Part shown: piece by piece, positions 58,687-64,000 of the stretch
Position numbering within the stretch: position 1 is the first letter of the stretch
Layout of the letters: the number at the start of each line of letters is the position of its first letter
NCBI GenBank assembly: GCA_002338525.1
Contig: DDIM01000001.1
Span: 254,501-318,500 of the forward strand
Direction of reading: 5' to 3'
Length of the DNA: 64,000 nt
From: Micavibrio sp. UBA1850
GTDB taxonomy: Bacteria; Pseudomonadota; Alphaproteobacteria; Micavibrionales; Micavibrionaceae
Made by a program: the position numbers and the translations under genes
The notes under the pieces: model-generated
Seen by the model: only the letters and a program-made list of their open reading frames with translations
The model's database searches: none
What the model was told of the DNA's origin: nothing

Positions 58687-59373
58687 TTAGTTGCGAGCAA
58701 CACCTGCGCCTGACTCAGTCAAACGCTTGTCACTTGCTAAAGGGTCATGTGCAAGAATATCACCTTTGTAAACCCATACCTTCACACCAATGATCCCGTA
58801 TGTAGTTAAGGCCTCTGCAAAACCATAGTCAATTTCCGCACGTAATGTGTGAAGAGGCACGCGGCCTTCTCTGTACCATTCAGTACGAGCAATATCAGCT
58901 CCACCCAAACGACCAGACACATTAATACGAATACCTTTCGCACCTAAACGCATAGCACCTTGTACAGCACGCTTCATAGCGCGACGGAAAGATACACGAC
59001 GCTCTAACTGTTGACAAACACCTTCTGCAACTAATTGAGCATCTGTTTCAGGCTTACGTATCTCAACAATATTTAAAGATACATCACCGCCAGCACGTTT
59101 CGACAGGTCGCGACGTAACTTTTCGATGTCAGCACCTTTTTTACCAATAATCACCCCTGGACGCGCAGTGTAAACAGTTACCTTGATCGTCTTCGCAGCA
59201 CGCTCGATAACCACACGGCTAATACCAGCAGATTTAAGCTTCTTTTGAATATATTGACGAAGCTTAAGGTCTTGCACTAAGCGATCGCCATATTCCTTGC
59301 CAGAAAACCAGCGAGAATCCCATGTGCGGTTGATACCTAGTCTTAGACCAATTGGATTAACTTTTTGTCCCAT
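58687..59373 (-). CDS. rpsC: 30S ribosomal protein S3
   Basis: Mouth of the mRNA entry channel, with a KH domain. The 228 residues include GQKVNPIGLRLGINRTWDSR, GVIIGKKGADIEKLRRDL (the KH loop) and GRLGGADIARTEWYREGRVP. It follows rplV by 17 bases. Confidence 0.99.
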   Translation of the reverse strand: MGQKVNPIGLRLGINRTWDSRWFSGKEYGDRLVQDLKLRQYIQKKLKSAGISRVVIERAAKTIKVTVYTARPGVIIGKKGADIEKLRRDLSKRAGGDVSLNIVEIRKPETDAQLVAEGVCQQLERRVSFRRAMKRAVQGAMRLGAKGIRINVSGRLGGADIARTEWYREGRVPLHTLRAEIDYGFAEALTTYGIIGVKVWVYKGDILAHDPLASDKRLTESGAGVARN

Positions 59374-59390
59374 CTTACTCTTCCTTTACC

Positions 59391-59765
59391 TTATGCGTCT
59401 TGCTCGCGCACAACAATTGTTAGGTTACTAAAGAATTTCTCAATTCTTGCGGCACGGCCTCTCGCTCTTGCGCGAAAACGACGCATAACGACCGACTTAC
59501 CTACTGTTGCTTCCGCAACAACAAGGCGGTCAACGTCAAGACCATGATTGTTTTCGGCATTCGCAATCGCAGAATTCAAAGCTTTGCGAACATCTTGTGC
59601 CACACGCTTATGACTGAACTCAAGGTCAACAAGCGCTTTTTCTGCTTTTTGTCCACGGATCATTTGCGCCACTAAGTTAAGCTTTTGAGGGCTTACACGA
59701 ATGTGCTTCACATATGTACGCGCTTCGTTATCTGCTACGCGGCTTTTATTTGCTTTTTGTCCCAT
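59391..59765 (-). CDS. rplV: 50S ribosomal protein L22
   Basis: Lines the exit tunnel with its beta-hairpin; changes there can give macrolide resistance. The 124 residues include RVSPQKLNLVAQMIRGQKAE and RFRARARGRAARIEKF. The start region has an extension of about 15 residues (GQKANKSRVADNEAR). Confidence 0.98.
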   Translation of the reverse strand: MGQKANKSRVADNEARTYVKHIRVSPQKLNLVAQMIRGQKAEKALVDLEFSHKRVAQDVRKALNSAIANAENNHGLDVDRLVVAEATVGKSVVMRRFRARARGRAARIEKFFSNLTIVVREQDA

Positions 59766-59798
59766 ATTGAACCTCTAATTCAAATCTCGATTTATATC

Positions 59799-60074
59799 TT
59801 ATTTCTTACCTTTTTTGTCTGTACCGTGACCGTAATATGTACGTGTCGGTGCAAACTCGCCTAACTTGTGACCAATCATTTGGTCTGTAACAAGAACTGG
59901 CACAAACTTATTTCCATTATGAACAGCGAAAGTCACACCGATCATATTAGGAAGAATTGTAGAGCGACGTGACCATGTCTTAATTGGTGTGTTTTTACCA
60001 GACGCACGAACTTCTTCAATCTTTTTTAATAGATACCCATCAATAAATGGGCCTTTCCATACACTTCTAGACAT
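59799..60074 (-). CDS. rpsS: 30S ribosomal protein S19
   Basis: Small-subunit head protein near the decoding site. The 91 residues include SRSVWKGPFIDGYLLKKIEE, FAVHNGNKFVPVLVTDQMIG and FAPTRTYYGHG. It follows rplB by 12 bases. Confidence 0.99.
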   Translation of the reverse strand: MSRSVWKGPFIDGYLLKKIEEVRASGKNTPIKTWSRRSTILPNMIGVTFAVHNGNKFVPVLVTDQMIGHKLGEFAPTRTYYGHGTDKKGKK

Positions 60075-60086
60075 CTCAGCTATTCC

Positions 60087-60917
60087 TTACTTCTTTTTCT
60101 TTCTACTGCGCAAGATAAATTTATCTGTCGCTTTATTACTACGTGTTACGCCACCTTTAGCACATTTACCAGTAGGCGATACAGGGTGACGTCCACCAGA
60201 TGTACGACCTTCACCACCACCATGTGGGTGATCAACCGGGTTCATAACAACACCACGTACAGAAGGACGACGTCCATTCCAACGATTACGGCCAGCTTTA
60301 CCCATGTTTGTGTTCATGTGGTCAGGGTTAGAGACAGCACCTACAGTTGCCATGCACTCTCCACGAACAACACGAAGCTCACCAGAAGACAATTTAATCT
60401 GTGCGTAACCTTGGTCACGACCAACAAGCTGAGCATATGTACCAGCAGAACGAATCATTTGCGCGCCTTTACCTTGCTTCAACTCAATGTTGTGAATGAT
60501 TGTTCCAACAGGCATACTCTTCAAAGGCATTGCATTACCTGGCTTCACATCAACTTTTTCACCAGCAACAACTTTGTCACCAACAGAAAGTCTTTGTGGC
60601 GCGATAATGTATGCTTTTTCGCCATCCTTGTATTTAATCAAAGCAATAAAAGCCGTACGGTTTGGGTCATACTCCAAACGTGTTACAGTCGCATCCATGT
60701 CCCATTTCGTACGTTTCCAGTCGATTAGACGGTAACGCCGCTTGTGACCACCACCAATGTGGCGTGATGTGATTCGTCCGTAGTTGTTACGTCCACCAGT
60801 CTTTTTCAAACCTTCTGTAAGATTCTTTTCTGGTGACCCCTTCCATAAATCAGAACGATCAATTGTTACCAATGCACGTCGACCTGCTGAGGTTGGTTTA
60901 TAATTCTTTACTGCCAT
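60087..60917 (-). CDS. rplB: 50S ribosomal protein L2
   Basis: Core large-subunit protein needed for peptidyl transfer and subunit joining. The 276 residues include KNYKPTSAGRRALVTIDRSD, and the conserved end motif MNPVDHPHGGGEGRTSGGRH. It follows rplW by 59 bases. Confidence 0.99.
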   Translation of the reverse strand: MAVKNYKPTSAGRRALVTIDRSDLWKGSPEKNLTEGLKKTGGRNNYGRITSRHIGGGHKRRYRLIDWKRTKWDMDATVTRLEYDPNRTAFIALIKYKDGEKAYIIAPQRLSVGDKVVAGEKVDVKPGNAMPLKSMPVGTIIHNIELKQGKGAQMIRSAGTYAQLVGRDQGYAQIKLSSGELRVVRGECMATVGAVSNPDHMNTNMGKAGRNRWNGRRPSVRGVVMNPVDHPHGGGEGRTSGGRHPVSPTGKCAKGGVTRSNKATDKFILRSRKKKK

Positions 60918-60976
60918 TTTTTTTCTTCCTTCATCCTATCTCGGCGGACCACCATAATTTTATATTCGTGTATGTC

Positions 60977-61294
60977 TTATTTCACGCCTTCAGAAAAGTC
61001 AATAGTTTGTCCTTCTTGAAGTGTAACAATTGCCTTTTTAGAGTTTGCACGACGACCCAAGATACCTTTAAAGCGTTTTGTTTTACCTTTTTGAACAAGT
61101 GTGTTCACGGCTTCAACTTTTACACCCCAAAGAGCTTCAACAGCTTTTTTGATTTGCGGCTTCGTCGCATCGATCGCAACTTTGAAAGTTACCTGACCAT
61201 ATTGTGAACCCATTGTAGACTTTTCTGTAACTACAGGAGCCACAATAACGTTGTAGTCTCTTTCAGTTGTATTTACTTTTTGTGCTTTTGCCAT
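60977..61294 (-). CDS. rplW: 50S ribosomal protein L23
   Basis: Exit-tunnel protein and docking site for trigger factor and SRP. The 105 residues include VIVAPVVTEKSTMGSQYGQV and GVKVEAVNTLVQKGKTKRF. It follows rplD by 4 bases. Confidence 0.99.
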   Translation of the reverse strand: MAKAQKVNTTERDYNVIVAPVVTEKSTMGSQYGQVTFKVAIDATKPQIKKAVEALWGVKVEAVNTLVQKGKTKRFKGILGRRANSKKAIVTLQEGQTIDFSEGVK

Positions 61295-61298
61295 TGTC

Positions 61299-61922
61299 TT
61301 AACCTTTCAATCTTTCCGTCAACTCGGCAACTGCTTCTTTAGTAAGAACCAATGTGTCGCGACGAAGGATGTCATATACGTTTGCACCAATTGAAGGAAG
61401 AAGGTCAACCTTAGGAAGGTTGTTTGTTGCACGCTTAAAGTTTGTGTCAACGATTTTTCCATCTACAATCAGTACACTATCAAAACCAAACTTACCCAAT
61501 TTCTGAGACGCAGTTTTTGTTTTGTGATCTTTTGCTTTCGCATCTTCCAAAATTACAAGCTTACCATCCTTTGCTTTAGATGAAAGAGCTGTCTTAAGAG
61601 CCAACATACGTTGTTTCTTAGGAAGATCAGTTGCGTGTGAACGTACGCGAGGACCAAAACAAGTCGCTCCACCACGGTCTTGTGGACGCTTAAGGTCACC
61701 AGCACGCGCACGGCCAGTTCCTTTTTGAGCCCAAGGTTTTTTACCTGTACCAGACACTTCATGACGTTCTTTTGTCTTGTGTGTACCTTGTTGACGCTTG
61801 TTCAACTGATACTTAACCATACGGTGAAGAATGTCTTCACGCACTTCAACACCAAAGATTGCATCGTCTAGTTCGATTTGACCAGCATCTTTGTTATCTA
61901 ATGTTTTTACTGCTACTTTCAT
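61299..61922 (-). CDS. rplD: 50S ribosomal protein L4
   Basis: Tunnel protein; in E. coli it represses the S10 operon. The 207 residues include GTHKTKERHEVSGTGKKPWA and GTGRARAGDLKRPQDRGGAT. In E. coli L4 acts on the S10 leader; here that region is occupied by tuf, so the control is likely different. Confidence 0.98.
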   Translation of the reverse strand: MKVAVKTLDNKDAGQIELDDAIFGVEVREDILHRMVKYQLNKRQQGTHKTKERHEVSGTGKKPWAQKGTGRARAGDLKRPQDRGGATCFGPRVRSHATDLPKKQRMLALKTALSSKAKDGKLVILEDAKAKDHKTKTASQKLGKFGFDSVLIVDGKIVDTNFKRATNNLPKVDLLPSIGANVYDILRRDTLVLTKEAVAELTERLKG

Positions 61923-61928
61923 TGTTCC

Positions 61929-62684
61929 TTACTCCTTGTTTTCTACTGGAGTTTCAGCAGCTGCTTCTGTTTCGGCTGGCGCCTCTGCAGAAGTTTCAGC
62001 AACTTTTTCTTCTGTTTTCAAACCAGCTGGGAAAGGTACGTTATCAACTAAAGCACGCTTTTCAGCATCCTTAATCAAAACCCAACCTTTGTTAGCACCA
62101 GGTACGGCACCCTTAATAAGAATAAGACCTTCAGCCTCATCAACACCAACAACCTTAAGGCTTTGTGTTGTCTGACGGACATTACCCATCTGACCAGCCA
62201 TTTTCTTGCCTTTAAAAACTTTACCAGGGTCTTGACACTGACCAGTTGAACCGTGGGCACGGTGAGATACAGATACACCGTGTGTTGCACGCATACCGCC
62301 AAAATTCCAACGCTTCATCGCACCAGCAAAACCTTTACCTTTTGTCTGACCGATCACGTCGACGAACTGACCCGCGACATAATGATTAACAGAAAGCTCA
62401 GCACCAACATCAAGAAGATTGTCCTGCGTTACGCGGAACTCAGCAACTTTTTGCTTCGGCGCAACTTTTGCTTTAGCAAAATGGCCTTTCTGCGCTTTTG
62501 TTGTGCGGTTCGCTTTACGCTCACCAACACCAAGTTGAAGCGCTGTATACCCATCTGTTTCATCTGTACGAACAGATACAACCTGGCAACCTTCAACTTT
62601 AAGGATAGTCACAGGAATTTGACGACCATCTTCATCGAAGATTCTTGTCATCCCTTCCTTTTTTGCAATCATTCCGGTTCTCAT
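61929..62684 (-). CDS. rplC: 50S ribosomal protein L3 with an acidic Glu/Ala-rich tail
   Basis: Early-binding large-subunit protein near the peptidyl transferase centre. The 251 residues carry GMTRIFDEDGRQIPVTILKV and the central loop AMKRWNFGGMRATHGVSVSH. The core ends near residue 215; about 30 acidic residues follow (ETSAEAPAETEAAAETPVE), in contrast to the basic tails on several neighbours. It follows rpsJ by 41 bases. Confidence 0.98.
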   Translation of the reverse strand: MRTGMIAKKEGMTRIFDEDGRQIPVTILKVEGCQVVSVRTDETDGYTALQLGVGERKANRTTKAQKGHFAKAKVAPKQKVAEFRVTQDNLLDVGAELSVNHYVAGQFVDVIGQTKGKGFAGAMKRWNFGGMRATHGVSVSHRAHGSTGQCQDPGKVFKGKKMAGQMGNVRQTTQSLKVVGVDEAEGLILIKGAVPGANKGWVLIKDAEKRALVDNVPFPAGLKTEEKVAETSAEAPAETEAAAETPVENKE

Positions 62685-62725
62685 TGTCTTAACTCCAAAT
62701 AACCTTTGTCAGCTTTCCACCTAAA

Positions 62726-63049
62726 TTAGGCAGCCACTTGACCAATTTTAATTTCAACATCCACACCCGCGGCCAAATCAAGCTTCATCAAAGCATCAAT
62801 TGTCTGTGGTGTTGGCTCTACGATCTCAAGCAATCTCTTGTGCGTGCGCATTTCGAAATGCTCCATTGAGCTTTTGTATACGTGCGGTGAACGCAGTACA
62901 CAAAACTTTTCTTTACGTGTCGGCAATGGAACCGGTCCACGAACACTTGCACTCGTACGTTTGGCTGTATTAACAATCTCAGTTGTCGCTACATCCAAGA
63001 CACGGTGGTCAAATGCTTTTAATCTAATGCGTATTGTTTGTGCATCCAT
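62726..63049 (-). CDS. rpsJ: 30S ribosomal protein S10
   Basis: Small-subunit protein and NusE, the transcription antitermination factor. The 107 residues include IRIRLKAFDHRVLDVATTEI and VRGPVPLPTRKEKFCVLRSP. It lies 34 bases after tuf in the order usual for alphaproteobacteria and others. Confidence 0.99.
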   Translation of the reverse strand: MDAQTIRIRLKAFDHRVLDVATTEIVNTAKRTSASVRGPVPLPTRKEKFCVLRSPHVYKSSMEHFEMRTHKRLLEIVEPTPQTIDALMKLDLAAGVDVEIKIGQVAA

Positions 63050-63083
63050 GATACTTCTCCGGTTCCTAACCTTATTTACTCAA

Positions 63084-64000
63084 TTACTTAATGATTTTAC
63101 CAACAACGCCGGCACCAACAGTACGGCCACCTTCACGGATAGCAAAACGTAGACCTTCAGCCATCGCGATTGGAGCGATCAACTCAACTTCTAGGTTTGC
63201 GTTATCGCCAGGCATAACCATTTCTGTACCTTCAGGAAGCTTAACCTCACCTGTTACGTCCGTTGTACGGAAGTAGAACTGTGGGCGGTAGTTCTTGAAG
63301 AATGGTGTGTGACGGCCACCTTCATCTTTTGACAAGATGTAGGCCTCTGCTGTGAATTCTGTGTGAGGTGTGATTGAACCTGGCTTACATAGAACCTGAC
63401 CACGCTCAACATCTTCACGCTTTGTACCACGAAGCAACGCACCAATGTTGTCACCCGCTTCACCGCGATCCAACAATTTACGGAACATTTCAACACCAGT
63501 ACATGTTGTTTTTTGTGTGTCCTTAATACCTACGATTTCAAGTTCATCACCAACGTTCAAAGCACCTTGCTCAATACGACCTGTACATACTGTACCACGG
63601 CCTGAGATTGAGAACACATCTTCGATTGGCATCAAGAAGTCTTGGTCCAAAGCACGCTCTGGCTGTGGGATGTACTCGTCAACCGCTTTCATCAATTCAC
63701 GGATTGAGTTCTCTCCGATTTCAGGGTCACGGCCTTCAAGAGCTGCCAACGCTGAACCTTTGATCACAGGAATATCATCACCTGGGAAGTCGTATGAAGA
63801 AAGAAGTTCACGAACTTCCATTTCAACCAATTCCAAAAGCTCTTCATCATCAACTTGGTCAACTTTGTTCAAGTAAACAACCAATGCTGGAACACCAACC
63901 TGACGAGCAAGTAGAATGTGTTCACGTGTTTGTGGCATAGGACCATCAGCAGCGTTCACAACCAAGATACCGCCGTCCATTTGCGCAGCACCAGTGATCA
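63084..64000 (-). CDS. tuf: Elongation factor Tu, N-terminal part beyond the window
   Basis: The GTPase that brings aminoacyl-tRNA to the ribosome. The frame enters at the window edge with ITGAAQMDGGILVVNAADG and contains LNKVDQVDD (the NKxD guanine motif), SGRGTVCTGRIEQG (domain II) and the final IREGGRTVGAGVVGKI. About 305 of roughly 395 residues are visible; the P-loop is missing. It leads into rpsJ. Confidence 0.99.
   Translation of the reverse strand, partial: ITGAAQMDGGILVVNAADGPMPQTREHILLARQVGVPALVVYLNKVDQVDDEELLELVEMEVRELLSSYDFPGDDIPVIKGSALAALEGRDPEIGENSIRELMKAVDEYIPQPERALDQDFLMPIEDVFSISGRGTVCTGRIEQGALNVGDELEIVGIKDTQKTTCTGVEMFRKLLDRGEAGDNIGALLRGTKREDVERGQVLCKPGSITPHTEFTAEAYILSKDEGGRHTPFFKNYRPQFYFRTTDVTGEVKLPEGTEMVMPGDNANLEVELIAPIAMAEGLRFAIREGGRTVGAGVVGKIIK

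Noticed and set aside
1..64000. tRNA, rRNA, insertion sequences, prophage or CRISPR arrays
   Set aside because: No cloverleaf, transposase, integrase or regularly spaced repeats were seen; gaps are short and mostly explained by promoters and terminators.

Overview
The window reads as a stretch of chromosome from an AT-leaning alphaproteobacterium. The evidence is the ATP synthase zeta-subunit (DUF1476) gene beside the pur cluster, a split transhydrogenase (pntAA-pntAB-pntB), an alphaproteobacterial-type short L36, a bolA-grxD pair behind purL, a TTAA-N7-TTAA CtrA-like site in front of a flagellin, and the mreBCD-mrdA-rodA and S10-spc-alpha layouts. The order or genus cannot be fixed from the sequence alone. 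Gene density is very high, there are many ATGA/TAATG couplings, and the longest gene-free gap is about 295 bases. I see no tRNA, rRNA, CRISPR array, insertion sequence or prophage.

Layout. 1-8.9 kb: a truncated pilin-like gene, gyrA, ssb with a DUF2059 exported protein, two tandem amidotransferase-like (BPL_N-type) paralogues, and uvrA. 8.8-15.2 kb: purine synthesis split over two divergent units (purC-purS-membrane protein leftward; DUF1476-purQ-purL-bolA-unknown-grxD rightward). 15.2-21.1 kb: the rod-shape operon mreB-mreC-mreD-mrdA-rodA and a free-standing rpmJ. 21.4-31.2 kb: a degenerate EAL protein, the transhydrogenase operon with a lysophospholipase-like hydrolase, a WecA-type transferase, bifunctional MnmC and an M3 peptidase. 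31.2-38.6 kb: an XRE-type regulator with an EgtD-like methyltransferase, then a gmd-fcl-manC-ctlX operon, a UDP-sugar epimerase and an ECF sigma factor. 38.7-45.2 kb: a flagellin-fliD-fliS cluster, a GGDEF protein, a winged-helix regulator and several unrecognised small proteins. 45.2-64 kb: tilS, ohr, a small exported protein, and then the large ribosomal run rplQ-rpoA-rpsK-rpsM-adk-secY-[unknown 373 aa]-rplO ... rpsJ-tuf, all leftward.

Most genes are housekeeping and recognised with confidence. The accessory interest is concentrated in a few places. A 373-residue unrecognised gene with its own promoter sits inside the spc operon, behind an intrinsic terminator placed after rplO. Two amidotransferase-like paralogues overlap by 4 bases upstream of uvrA. 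A regulator/methyltransferase pair is preceded by CTTAAG-centred repeats. A small module (ADW..TP) is shared by a stand-alone 91-residue protein and the N-terminus of the GGDEF protein, and the same 12-base motif lies upstream of both genes. Lysine/alanine-rich tails recur on PntAA and several ribosomal proteins.

Functionally, the right third is the transcription/translation core, the centre is cell-shape, redox and envelope-sugar biosynthesis, and the flagellar/cyclic-di-GMP block suggests a motile cell with CtrA-type cell-cycle control. Start codons were moved from the longest reading frame where a Shine-Dalgarno sequence or family alignment favoured an internal start (purC, mreC, ssb-downstream DUF2059, ctlX, the GGDEF gene, tilS, ohr, rpmC, rplE and the gene at 44505).
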